Assembly (NCBI GenBank): GCA_044227705.1
Contig: JBGAWE010000006.1
Coordinates: forward strand, 1-49,009
Direction of reading: 5' to 3'
Origin: JANOQP01 sp044227705
Lineage (GTDB): Bacteria > Bacteroidota > Bacteroidia > Chitinophagales > Saprospiraceae
Length of the DNA: 49,009 nt
Both the position numbers and the translations under genes were made by a program. The notes under the pieces were generated by a model. That model made no database searches, was not told the DNA's origin, and saw only the letters and a program-made list of their open reading frames with translations. This document shows, one piece after another, positions 42,201 to 49,009 of the stretch (position 1 is the first letter of the stretch; every line of letters starts with the position of its first letter).

Positions 42201-42559
42201 TCAAGAACCGCTGGGCCGAGCTTTCACCCAAAAACACGCCGATGGAGGACTTCTCCGACGCCCTCTGGGGAGGAGACGGCGGCCGCGGCCGCGACCTCTT
42301 TTTCAACAACCAGGCCGCCCAGTGCGCCCGCTGCCACGCGGTCGGCGGCTCGGGCGGGCGCGTCGGCCCCGACCTGTCGGACATCGGCCGCCGGGCCAGC
42401 CGCGACCATATCCTGCAGTCGCTCGTCGAGCCGAGCGCGAAGATTGCGGCGGGGTTCGGGGCGGCAGGCGCACCGTCGTCTATGCCGGCCGTCGGCGGGG
42501 TTTTGTCGCGGCGGGAGGTGCGGGACTTGGTGGCCTACCTCTCGAAATTGGGCGAGTGA
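39281..42559 (+). CDS. PVC-type haem-binding CxxCH lipoprotein with beta-propeller and HEAT repeats
   Basis: A 1,092-residue protein. The N-terminus (LFAALFLILVFLSCARQ) is a lipoprotein signal with a lipobox Cys, so the protein is probably membrane-anchored outside the cytoplasm. Residues about 40-480 resemble the membrane-bound dehydrogenase/sorbosone-dehydrogenase-like propeller of the Planctomycetes-Verrucomicrobia type (VTEGLDGRIYWNIGD, GLRNTHEFAFDNYGN, FLPTGMSFGPDGALYVADW). Next come HEAT-like repeats to about residue 920. The end is a mono-haem cytochrome c domain with CARCH, GPDLSDIG and a putative Met ligand in SSMPAVGG. Compared with my memory of the family, some 50 residues between KIAAGF and SSMP are missing. 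The ATG at 39281 gives the lipobox; the frame is open further upstream without a signal. It is convergent with the DUF1549/1553 gene. Confidence 0.88.
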   Translation: MNAKPTAPLFAALFLILVFLSCARQAGFLVDQKPADAARISKEIEQKTNLRLADGIRMTLWASDTLAPDPIAICMDAKGAAHITRTNRIKNSEQEIRSHRDWMGESITFKTIDDRRDFLHRALAPENSDRSRRFLKDMNGDGSSDWRDLTVEKEEIWRVEDRDGDGIADRAKVELSDFNDEISDVAGGLLIREKDAFVACAPDLWRLEDSNHDGVFEKKTSISHGYGVHIGFTGHNLSGVTEGLDGRIYWNIGDIGGNITTADGQKWENPNSGFIARSEPDGSGFEIFATGLRNTHEFAFDNYGNLIAADNDGDHAGESERLVHVVEGMDAGWRTSWQFGKYTDPRNNRYNPWMDERLWQPRWDGQASYITPPLQNFHNGPCGFVFNPGSALGAAWQGQFFMSEFDGTPDGSRVWAFSLKPDGASFQLEKEMEVASGFLPTGMSFGPDGALYVADWVQGWGGKDRGRIWRLDVAPNKNDLQPLRDETKRLLQVDFSKQKKDVLFDLLAHGDQRIRKRAQFELARRGEDGAILLKKAAGQGKTQFARLHGLWGLGQMARADKKITSLIAPLTHEKDPEVAAAAIKMLGEGGEEKWGGDLISFLKNKSPRVQFAAAEAVGKLNTKRAVKPLIELLDRNDGRDLYIQHAAVVALSRIEGKVDPILALKNSPKKSVRLAAVLVLRRLKSEQVAEFLKDADEQVAAEAARAINDDEGIPAALPALAATLDEARFTSEPLLRRAINAALRVGSEKELGRLVAFSLRPQTVEAQNFAALRAEAFSTLENWADPSPLDRVDGRFRGAMPHDAAAVRARVGERLNDFFQFDDPQISTAAARMVAGLGIAEAAPKLAEVFEKTTDPALKAALLPALGKLRAPGLQGFLKKAMADTSATVRRAALTVMGETGLAGDGFAALADGVFQKGEIGEQQAFLEVLPKLDAAAVRPVLSNLTEKWAAGKLSVALKLELGEAIAAAGDEAIKNRWAELSPKNTPMEDFSDALWGGDGGRGRDLFFNNQAAQCARCHAVGGSGGRVGPDLSDIGRRASRDHILQSLVEPSAKIAAGFGAAGAPSSMPAVGGVLSRREVRDLVAYLSKLGE

Positions 42560-42583
42560 AAAACATAGGGCCAAGTATCCCAG

Positions 42584-44941
42584 CTATGCTTTGACCAGTG
42601 CCTCGTCGAGGTTGAACACCGCGCTTGCCACCATCATCAGCGCGGCCGAGCGGCTGGGGTCGAGTGCCGGGTTTTGGGGGAAACGGCCCGTTTTTAGCAG
42701 TTTTTCCGCCCGTTCGGGCTGTTTTTGGAAGCTGGCCAGCTCCTTTTCAAAAAGGTCGGAGAGGCTGGCCAGCTCCTTCCTTTCCGGCTCGCGGCCGAGG
42801 ATTTTTTTGAAAACCCGGCCGACCGCCACTTTTCCGCCGCCCGGTTCCTTTTCCAAAATCCGGTTGGCGAGGGCGCGGCCGCACTCCAAAATCTGCGGGT
42901 CGTTGAGCAGCGCGAGGGCCTGCAGCGGCGTGCTCGTCCGGGCGCGGCGCACCTCGCACACGTCGCGCGAGGCCGCGTCGAATGCCATCGCAGCGGGCGG
43001 CGGGATGGTGCGCCGGTGATAGGTGTAGAGGCTGCGGCGATAGGCCTTCCGCGCCGCCGTGTCGACGACGTAGCTGAACTCGCCCCGGTAGGCGTTGCCC
43101 GACTTCTCGGTCGACATGGCCTCCCAGATGCCCGGCGGTTGGTAGGGTTTGCACGAGGGGCCGCCGAGTTCTTCAATCAAAAGGCCGCTCGCTGCGAGGG
43201 CGGCGTCGCGGATTGACTCGTAGTTGAGGCGGAAGCGCGGGCCTCGCGCCAGCCAGACGTTGTCGGGGTCGGCGGCGATTTGCTCCGCCGTCGCGTCGCT
43301 CGATTGCCGATAGGTTGACGATAGAACGATTCGCCGAACGAGTTTTTTGAAGTCCCACCCGCTTTCCATGAAGTCGACGGCCAGCCAGTCGAGCAGCTCC
43401 GGGTGGCTTGGCATCGCGCCCTGCGAGCCGAGGTTGTCGCTGGTGGCGACGATGCCGCGTCCGAAAACTTCCTGCCAAACGCGGTTGACCGCCGTCCGCG
43501 CCGTCAGCGGGTTCTGTTTTGAAAAGAGCCACTTGGCCAGCCCGAGCCTGTTCTTTTCAAAAAGGCTGGTGTCGAACGGCAGGGCCGCCGAGATGCCCGA
43601 CGGCTCGACAGAGGCCCCGCGCCGGTCGTACTGGCCGCGCTCCAAAATGTAGGCTTTGCGTCCGCCCCGCGCCGTCGAATCTTCCATGACCATTTCCTCG
43701 ATGGTGTCGGTTTTGCTCAAAAACCGCTCGTTTTTGTTCAAAAAGGAAAGCACTCCGCCCGGTTCGACATCCTTCGAGGTGATGAGCATGAAAGGTTTCG
43801 GGGTCTTCAGGTTGTCGACAAACCCCCTTTCCGGCACCCGGTTGAAGAAGGCAGAGACGGCGTAATACTCCCGCGTCGGGACGGGGTCGAACTTGTGGTC
43901 GTGGCAGCGCGCGCACTCGAGCGTCAGGCCGAGGAGGGCTTTCCCGAAGACGTTCGTCCGGTCGGCCACGTACTCGCAGCGGTACTCCTCGTCGATGACG
44001 CCGCCCTCTTGCGAGACCTTGTGGTTGCGGCAAAAACCGGTGGCGAGGATGGTCTCCTTCGTCCGGTCGGGCAGCAGGTCGCCCGCCAGTTGCCAAGTGA
44101 CGAAGCGCTCGTAGCTCATGTTCTCGTTCAGGGCCTTGATGACCCAGTCGCGCCAGGGCCACATCGTCCGAGGAAGGTCGTCCTGATAGCCGTGCGTGTC
44201 GCTGTACCGGGCGAGGTCGAGCCAGCCGGTCGCCCATTTTTCGCCGAAGGCCGGCCTGGCCAAAAGCTGGTCGACAAGCTTTTCATAAAAATCCGGGCTG
44301 CCGTCGGCCATGAACTTTTCGAGGACGGAATCGGCGGGCGGCAGCCCCGTCAGGTCGAAGGCCAGCCGCCGGGCGATGGCGGCCCGACCGGCCTCGGGCG
44401 ACGGCTTTTGGCCAAGCTCGTCGAGCTTTTTGAGGGTGAAGAAATCGACCTCGTTTCGGCACCACCCCTTGTCTGACACCTCGGGCAGGGCGGCCTTTTC
44501 GGGCGGGATGAAAGCCCAGTGCTTTTTGAAAGGGGCGCCCTGCTCGACCCATTTTTTGAGCAAATCCTTCTCGAAATCGCTCAAAACCAGGTGGCTTTCC
44601 GGTGCGGGCATGACCTCCGAGGTGTCTTTTGAAAAAACCCGGCGCACCAGCTCCGACTCGCCCGGCTTGCCGCGAACGACGGCGAAGCGGCCGGGGGTTT
44701 CAGGCAGTTCGCCGAAAAGACCGGCCTCCGTGTCGAGGCGCAGGCCGGCCTTGCGCTGCCGCTCGTCGGGGCCGTGGCACTTGTAACAGCGGTCGCTCAA
44801 AATAGGGCGGACGTGCCAGTTGAAGTCAACCACCGTTGGCATGGCATCGGCTTTCGGCCGTTCCTTTTTCTGAAAAAAGACGGCCCCGGCGAGGAGCGCC
44901 CCGGCGGCGAGGGCGACGATTTGGAGACGGGTTGGCTTCAT
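42584..44941 (-). CDS. DUF1549/DUF1553 protein with PSCyt1 cytochrome c domain
   Basis: A 785-residue extracytoplasmic protein of the type abundant in Planctomycetes and Verrucomicrobia. A hydrophobic N-terminal segment (IVALAAGALLAGAVFF) is a signal or anchor. Near residue 50 the Planctomycete-type cytochrome c domain shows HVRPILSDRCYKCHGPDE with the CxxCH haem site. DUF1549 follows with FDLTGLPP, WATGWLDLARYSDTHGYQ and a second CxxCH, LECARCHDHKFDPV. DUF1553 covers the C-terminal third (KQNPLTARTAVNRVWQEVFG, SQGAMPSHPELLDWLA, SSTYRQSS). The biochemical role of the family is unproven; it is often near sulfatases and sugar-degradation genes. I chose the ATG at 44941, which starts right before the hydrophobic segment. 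The NHL gene is divergent, 61 bp away, and a DUF1501 partner begins near the right end. Confidence 0.92.
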   Translation of the reverse strand: MKPTRLQIVALAAGALLAGAVFFQKKERPKADAMPTVVDFNWHVRPILSDRCYKCHGPDERQRKAGLRLDTEAGLFGELPETPGRFAVVRGKPGESELVRRVFSKDTSEVMPAPESHLVLSDFEKDLLKKWVEQGAPFKKHWAFIPPEKAALPEVSDKGWCRNEVDFFTLKKLDELGQKPSPEAGRAAIARRLAFDLTGLPPADSVLEKFMADGSPDFYEKLVDQLLARPAFGEKWATGWLDLARYSDTHGYQDDLPRTMWPWRDWVIKALNENMSYERFVTWQLAGDLLPDRTKETILATGFCRNHKVSQEGGVIDEEYRCEYVADRTNVFGKALLGLTLECARCHDHKFDPVPTREYYAVSAFFNRVPERGFVDNLKTPKPFMLITSKDVEPGGVLSFLNKNERFLSKTDTIEEMVMEDSTARGGRKAYILERGQYDRRGASVEPSGISAALPFDTSLFEKNRLGLAKWLFSKQNPLTARTAVNRVWQEVFGRGIVATSDNLGSQGAMPSHPELLDWLAVDFMESGWDFKKLVRRIVLSSTYRQSSDATAEQIAADPDNVWLARGPRFRLNYESIRDAALAASGLLIEELGGPSCKPYQPPGIWEAMSTEKSGNAYRGEFSYVVDTAARKAYRRSLYTYHRRTIPPPAAMAFDAASRDVCEVRRARTSTPLQALALLNDPQILECGRALANRILEKEPGGGKVAVGRVFKKILGREPERKELASLSDLFEKELASFQKQPERAEKLLKTGRFPQNPALDPSRSAALMMVASAVFNLDEALVKA

Positions 44942-44960
44942 CGAAAGACCACTTACTTTG
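44932..44960 (+). promoter_or_regulatory. Candidate promoter of the NHL-propeller gene
   Basis: TTG at 44932-44934, 18 bp, TTACTTTG at 44953-44960 (one mismatch to TAnnTTTG). Transcription would start about 35 bp before the ATG at 45003. It overlaps the start of the divergent DUF1549/1553 gene. Confidence 0.4.
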
Positions 44961-45002
44961 AGCGCGAATTTCAGAAACCCGCGCACTTCCAACCGCCTGC
45001 CG

Positions 45003-46010
45003 ATGCACCGCCGCCAATTTTTGAAGGACACGGCCCTCACCGCTGCCGCGTGGCCATTTTTGAACGAAACCCCCGCCGAGCCGACCATCGGCCACGGCGA
45101 CTTCCGCTATCGGATAAACCCGAACTGGTGCCATGCCGACCCGTCGAAAACGCCTGTCAACGACTGCCACGAAATGGTCTTCGACCGCCGGGGCCGCATC
45201 CTGATGACGACGAACGATGTGCGGAACAACGTCCTCGTCTTTTCAAAAGACGGCGATGTTTTGGATAGCTGGGGCCACGATTTTCCCGGCGCGCACGGCC
45301 TGACATTGGCTGGCGAAGGCTCGGACGAAGCCCTTTTCATCACCGACTACGAGCGCCACGAGGTCCTGAAGACCACGCTCGACGGGCGCGTTCTGCAAAT
45401 CTTCGACTGGCCAGCCGACAGCCCTTTTTATTCAAAAAAGGAGGACTTCTCGCCCACCGAGACCGCCGTTTTGCCCAGCGGCGAGGTCTTCGTCGCGGAC
45501 GGCTACGGCCGCGACTGCATCGTGCATTACGATGAAAAAGGGCGGGTGTTGAACGTCTTCGGCGGCAAGACAGAGCTTTCCAACGCGCACGGCATCGCGC
45601 TCGACGGAAGGGCCGGTTCCCCCACCCTCCTCGTCACCTCTCGGGCCGACAACTTCCTGAAACGATACTCGCTCGACGGCCGCCTCCTCGAAAGCTGGCC
45701 GCTGCCCGGCGCCTTCATCTGCCGCCCGAGGGTGAGCGGGCCGAACACCTTCTTCGCCGTCCTCGTCGGCGAGTTGCCGTGGGACGGCGGGACGGGCTAT
45801 GTCCTCATCCTGAACGAGAAAAACGAGGTCGTCTCCGCCCCCGGCGGCTCTGTGCCGCGCTATGAGAACGGGGTTTTGAACCGCCTTTACCAGACCGTTC
45901 GCGCCTTCCGCCACCCGCACGACGTGCTGCCCGACGCGGGCGACGGGTCGCTCTACGTCTGCCAGTGGAACGCGGGAAAGGTCTACCCGGCCCGGCTGGA
46001 GCGGGTCTGA
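45003..46010 (+). CDS. Tat-exported NHL-repeat six-bladed beta-propeller protein
   Basis: A 335-residue protein. It starts HRRQFLKDTALTAAAWPF, a twin-arginine-type signal, so I use the ATG at 45003 and not the one at 44958. The mature part consists of NHL-type blades: HEMVFDRRGRILMTTND, VLVFSKDGDVLDSWG, ALFITDYERHEVLKTTLDG, GEVFVADGYGRDCIVHYDEKG and LYVCQWNAGKVYPARL. Such propellers include peptidylglycine alpha-amidating lyase-like and NHL scaffold proteins; the catalytic role here is unknown. Folding before export fits a cofactor or metal-containing protein. It is followed after 14 bp by a gene with the same orientation, and both belong to the extracytoplasmic haem-protein cluster. Confidence 0.85.
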   Translation: MHRRQFLKDTALTAAAWPFLNETPAEPTIGHGDFRYRINPNWCHADPSKTPVNDCHEMVFDRRGRILMTTNDVRNNVLVFSKDGDVLDSWGHDFPGAHGLTLAGEGSDEALFITDYERHEVLKTTLDGRVLQIFDWPADSPFYSKKEDFSPTETAVLPSGEVFVADGYGRDCIVHYDEKGRVLNVFGGKTELSNAHGIALDGRAGSPTLLVTSRADNFLKRYSLDGRLLESWPLPGAFICRPRVSGPNTFFAVLVGELPWDGGTGYVLILNEKNEVVSAPGGSVPRYENGVLNRLYQTVRAFRHPHDVLPDAGDGSLYVCQWNAGKVYPARLERV

Positions 46011-46024
46011 AACCGGATTTTTCG

Positions 46025-46816
46025 ATGAAAAGAATCTCGCTTGCTATCCTCCTCACCTTCCCGCTCGCGGCTCGCGGCCAGCAGCTCGCCCCGCCGCAGC
46101 TCCTTTTTTTGGGTGAAAGGAGCCTCTTCTTCTATGAAAAAGCAGCCGTCGCCCCCGCCCTCGACCTGCCCGGCGCAGAGGTCCGCTTTACGCTCGACGG
46201 CTCGGAGCCGAACGAGAAAAGCCCGCTCGCCGAGCCGTCGCGGCCCGTCGTTTTGACGAATAGCGGCCCGCTGAAAGCCGCCGCCTTCCACCCCGATTTC
46301 CAAAAGAGCGAGGCCCACGAGTGGCGTTTCTGGAAGCTCGACCCGAGCCTTCGCCCCGACTCGGCCGCCCTCGACAACCCGCCGAGCGAGCAGTACCCGG
46401 CTCGCGCCGCCGCCCTTTTCGACGCTCGGAGCGGAGCGGAGAACAACTTCAGCGACGGCAACTGGCTCGGCTTCGAGGGCAAGCCGCTCGGGCTGCGCGC
46501 CTTTTTCAAAAAGAAAAAGCGGGTGTCGAAAGTCCTCGTCAGTTGTCTCGTCGACGAGGGGGCATGGATATTTCCGCCCAAAAATCTCTCGGCGCAGGCC
46601 CGCTCGGGTTCGTGCCGGTTCTGCCCGACGCGGGAGGTGCGGCTCGAAGGCTCCGTGAAAAAGGGCCGCTCCGTTTTTGAAATCGACTTTGAAAAGCCCG
46701 TCCGCGCCGCCGAAATCCGCATCACGGTCGAGCCGTTCGGGCCGCTGCCGCCGGGCCACCCGGGCACTGGCAAACCGGCCTGGCTCTTCGTCGACGAGGT
46801 CTTTTTTGAAAAATAG
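46025..46816 (+). CDS. Secreted protein with chitobiase C-terminal-like (CHB_HEX_C) domain and discoidin-like half
   Basis: A 263-residue protein with a signal peptide (RISLAILLTFPLAARGQQ), hence the ATG at 46025. Residues about 45-110 contain VRFTLDGSEPNEKSPL, the TLDGSxP signature of the chitobiase/beta-hexosaminidase C-terminal accessory domain. The C-terminal half begins with FSDGNWLGFEGKPLGLRAFF and ends KPAWLFVDEVFFE, resembling the discoidin/F5-8-type C-terminal part of the next gene's product. Both halves are carbohydrate-binding-like beta domains; no catalytic domain is evident. It ends 3 bp before the following gene, with which it shares this domain pair, so the two were probably related by duplication or domain exchange. 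Confidence 0.8.
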   Translation: MKRISLAILLTFPLAARGQQLAPPQLLFLGERSLFFYEKAAVAPALDLPGAEVRFTLDGSEPNEKSPLAEPSRPVVLTNSGPLKAAAFHPDFQKSEAHEWRFWKLDPSLRPDSAALDNPPSEQYPARAAALFDARSGAENNFSDGNWLGFEGKPLGLRAFFKKKKRVSKVLVSCLVDEGAWIFPPKNLSAQARSGSCRFCPTREVRLEGSVKKGRSVFEIDFEKPVRAAEIRITVEPFGPLPPGHPGTGKPAWLFVDEVFFEK

Positions 46817-46819
46817 CCG

Positions 46820-48829
46820 ATGGAAAAACTGCTCGAAACGCTCGGCCGCCTCCACGTTGCGGTGCTGCACCTGCCCATCGGGCTGCTGCTTTTTGCCACC
46901 GCTTGGGCCTTTTTTCAAAAGGAGGGCCGGGGCCGCGCCTTCGACTGGCTGCTCGGCGCGGCGGCCGTCTCGGCCCTTGCCACCGCCGCGACGGGCTGGC
47001 TGCTGCACCGCGAGGGCGGCTACGACCTCGACATCCTCGCCCGCCACCAATGGCTCGGCTGGACGGCGGCGGCGGGCGCGGCGATGGCCTTCTTTTTCAG
47101 ACAGACGGAAATTCTCCGCCCGGCCCTCGCCGCCTCGGCCCTGCTCGTCGCGGCGGCCGGCCACTTCGGCGGCAGCCTGACGCACGGCGCGGGGTTTTTG
47201 AACGGTGAACGGTCATCAACGGTGAGCGGTGAACCAACCACGTCAGGCGTTGGCAGGGTGGCTTCGGATTCACCGATCACCGTTGACCGTTCACCGTTCA
47301 AAAAGTGCGTCGGCTGCCACGGCCCGACGAAGCAGAAGGGCGGCCTGCGGCTCGACAGCCCCGAGTTCATCGAAAAGGGCGGGAAGCACGGCCCCGTCGT
47401 CGACCGGGCGCGGCCCGATTCGAGCCTGCTGCTGGCCGTCATCTCGCTGCCGCCGGGCGACAAACGGCGCATGCCGCCCATCGACAAGCCGCAACTGACG
47501 AGCGAGGAGCTTTCGGTTTTGAAAAACTGGGTGCTTGGCCGCGACCTGCCAGCCGCGCAGGCCTTGCCTGAAAAAGAAGCCGCCTCCGATTTCCCGCCGG
47601 TCGCGGTCAACGTGGCCAGCCCGGCGGTTTTGGAAAAAATCAGGTCGGCGCGGCTGGCCTCGGTCGAGCGGCTGGGGGGCAACTGGCTCTCCGTCTCGCT
47701 GGCGGGGAAGCGGGCCTTATCGTCCGAGATGCTCGACAACTTGAAAAAAATCGGGCAGCAGACGGCGCAGCTCGACGCGGCGCGGGTGGCGGTCTCGTCC
47801 TCCGATTTGCGGTCGCTGCTCGGGGCGATGCCCAATCTGGTGCGGCTCGACCTGTCCGGGAGCGCGCTCGACGCGACGGGCGCGGCGGCCGTTTCCCAAT
47901 TGGGGTTTTTGAAAAAACTGAACCTGACCGGCTGCCGAATGGGCGACGGCGAACTGCGCAAACTGGCCGAGGGGCTTCCCGCGCTGCGCGAAATCTTCCT
48001 CTGGAAATCGGGCGCGACGACGGCCGGCATCTCTTTTTTAAAAGAAAAAAAGCCCGGCCTGCGCGTCGAGACCGGCGAGCCGAGCGGCCTCGACAGCCTG
48101 CCCGAACTGGCCCTCGGCCCGCCGAGAATCGTCTTCTCGCGCTCGATTTTCGACGACACGGTGCAGGTGCGGCTGGAATTTGGGATGCCGCAAATCGGGA
48201 TTTTCTACACGACCGACGGCTCGGAGCCGAGCGAGTCGAGCACGCGGTACGACGGTCGGCCGCTGGTTTTTTCAAAAGCGACGCGGCTCCGGGCCATCGC
48301 CTCGCGGCCCGGTTGGAAGCCGAGCGCAGCCGTCGAGGCGAGCTTCGCGCAGCGGAAGTTTCGGCCGAAAACCGCGCGGCTCGTCACGCCCATCGACAAA
48401 AGATACCCGGCCTCCGGCGCCGCCTCGCTCATCGACGGCATCACGGGCGACAACCACTATGACAAGACCTGGCTCGGTTTCGAGGGGAAGGATTTGGAAG
48501 CGGTCTTGGAGTTCGCCGAGACGGTCGAGGTGGCGAGGGCCGGGGTGCATTTCATGGACTACCCCTTCTCGTGGATAAACGCGCCCGCCGGGCTGGCGGC
48601 CTGGGCCTCGATGGACGGGAAGGCGTGGCGGCCGCTCTTTTCCCAAAAATACGCCTCGCCCAGCCGCCCGGCCGACGGGGCGAAGATGCTCTCGGAGGCC
48701 GTCGGGGGCGGGGCGGCGGCCTGCCGGTTTTTGAAAATCAAGGTCGAGAACCGGATGAAAAACCCGGCCTGGCACCCGAACCCGGGGAAGACGTGCTGGG
48801 TGTTTGTGGATGAAATCCTGGTGGAATAA
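46820..48829 (+). CDS. Membrane-bound cytochrome c / LRR / chitobiase-C fusion protein (DUF2231 N-terminus)
   Basis: A 669-residue multi-domain protein. The first 130 residues have four membrane helices in the DUF2231 style (LHVAVLHLPIGLLLFATAWAF ... AALLVAAAGHFGG). A Planctomycete-type cytochrome c domain follows (KKCVGCHGPTKQKGGLRLDS, CxxCH). A short leucine-rich-repeat region (LVRLDLSGSALDATGAAAVS) comes next, then IGIFYTTDGSEPSESSTRY, a chitobiase C-terminal-like domain, and a discoidin-like C-terminus (YDKTWLGFEGKDLEAVLEF ... CWVFVDEILVE). It would place haem and binding domains outside the inner membrane. The linker between the helices and the haem domain is encoded by a 110-bp inverted repeat. 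The gene starts 3 bp after the preceding stop. Confidence 0.87.
   Translation: MEKLLETLGRLHVAVLHLPIGLLLFATAWAFFQKEGRGRAFDWLLGAAAVSALATAATGWLLHREGGYDLDILARHQWLGWTAAAGAAMAFFFRQTEILRPALAASALLVAAAGHFGGSLTHGAGFLNGERSSTVSGEPTTSGVGRVASDSPITVDRSPFKKCVGCHGPTKQKGGLRLDSPEFIEKGGKHGPVVDRARPDSSLLLAVISLPPGDKRRMPPIDKPQLTSEELSVLKNWVLGRDLPAAQALPEKEAASDFPPVAVNVASPAVLEKIRSARLASVERLGGNWLSVSLAGKRALSSEMLDNLKKIGQQTAQLDAARVAVSSSDLRSLLGAMPNLVRLDLSGSALDATGAAAVSQLGFLKKLNLTGCRMGDGELRKLAEGLPALREIFLWKSGATTAGISFLKEKKPGLRVETGEPSGLDSLPELALGPPRIVFSRSIFDDTVQVRLEFGMPQIGIFYTTDGSEPSESSTRYDGRPLVFSKATRLRAIASRPGWKPSAAVEASFAQRKFRPKTARLVTPIDKRYPASGAASLIDGITGDNHYDKTWLGFEGKDLEAVLEFAETVEVARAGVHFMDYPFSWINAPAGLAAWASMDGKAWRPLFSQKYASPSRPADGAKMLSEAVGGGAAACRFLKIKVENRMKNPAWHPNPGKTCWVFVDEILVE
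47195..47304 (+). repeat. 110-bp imperfect inverted repeat inside a coding region
   Basis: Arms at 47195-47233 and 47269-47304 are almost perfect complements built of GAACGGT/CGGTGA words (TTTTTGAACGGTGAACGGTC at the left end). The element encodes the linker between the DUF2231 helices and the cytochrome domain. It looks like a small palindromic mobile or interspersed repeat that became in-frame coding sequence. Confidence 0.8.
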
Positions 48830-48853
48830 AAACTTGCAAACTGTTGATTGTCA

Positions 48854-49009
48854 ATGGAAAACGAAATTATCAACCGCCACCTCCTCCTCAACCGCCGCAC
48901 CTTCCTCCACCGCTCGGCCGTCGGGATTGGTTCGCTTGCGCTGGGCGGGCTGCTCTCGCGCTGCGGCTCGGGCGGCGACGCGGCGGCCAACCTCGAACTG
49001 GCCCTTCCC
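48854..49009 (+). CDS. DUF1501 family protein, N-terminal fragment (runs off the window)
   Basis: Only 52 residues are present. They start MENEIINRHLLLNRRTFLHR followed by SAVGIGSLALGGLLSRCGSG, a twin-arginine-type signal and the characteristic opening of DUF1501 (sulfatase-like fold) proteins. These are almost always encoded with DUF1549/DUF1553 cytochrome proteins such as the one at 42584-44941. It begins 24 bp after the preceding gene, in the same direction, so it is likely in the same operon. Confidence 0.8.
   Translation, partial: MENEIINRHLLLNRRTFLHRSAVGIGSLALGGLLSRCGSGGDAAANLELALP

Overview
The window is GC-rich bacterial DNA that most likely comes from a Bacteroidota member, probably of the Saprospiria type. 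The reasons are two proteins with C-terminal domains of the type IX secretion (T9SS) sorting kind, a giant HYR/Ig-repeat surface protein, Wza/Wzc/CpsB-type exopolysaccharide genes without clear Shine-Dalgarno sites, and candidate promoters of the Bacteroidota form (TTG, about 19 bp, TAnnTTTG). No rRNA, tRNA or CRISPR array was seen.

Layout. (1) 1-13.2 kb, all minus strand: an exopolysaccharide/capsule operon reading right to left. It encodes a GT2 glycosyltransferase, a CpsB-type phosphatase, a Wza-like export lipoprotein, a Wzc-like co-polymerase/tyrosine kinase, a GT4 glycosyltransferase, an MBOAT O-acyltransferase, an SGNH partner, a SAM methyltransferase, an O-antigen-polymerase-like membrane protein, another GT4 and another SGNH protein cut by the left edge. 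Most junctions are overlaps or gaps of a few bases. No flippase or priming transferase is present. (2) 13.2-17.7 kb: an intergenic stretch with repeats and a terminator, a T9SS-secreted beta-rich adhesin (minus), then an origin-like region with direct repeats (iterons) spaced about 21 bp. (3) 17.7-20.3 kb: a Rep_3/RepB-type initiator (plus) followed by a convergent parA plus small ribbon-helix-helix gene, with AT-rich repeats around them. This is a complete plasmid-type replication and partition module, so the contig is probably a plasmid or chromid. (4) 21.3-39.0 kb: one gene for a roughly 5,890-residue secreted protein with about fifty HYR-like modules. A single-base frameshift near 37,995 separates the body from its dockerin-like segment and T9SS sorting domain. 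(5) 39.0-49.0 kb: a cluster of the Planctomycetes/Verrucomicrobia-style set: a PVC-type CxxCH haem lipoprotein with HEAT repeats, a DUF1549/DUF1553 cytochrome protein, a Tat-exported NHL propeller, a chitobiase-C-like protein, a DUF2231/cytochrome/LRR membrane protein and the start of a DUF1501 protein cut by the right edge.

How it fits together (inference): the replicon carries cell-surface functions, namely a decorated (O-acylated, possibly methylated) exopolysaccharide with its export and tyrosine-phosphorylation control, two T9SS surface proteins, and an extracytoplasmic haem-protein system. The observations most worth following are the plasmid-type ori/par module with outlying iterons, the frameshifted and internally homogenised giant adhesin with a leader ORF that duplicates its initiation site, and a 9-bp DNA word (TTTTGAAAA or its complement) that occurs about 22 times, almost all in the right arm, across coding contexts that specify different amino acids.
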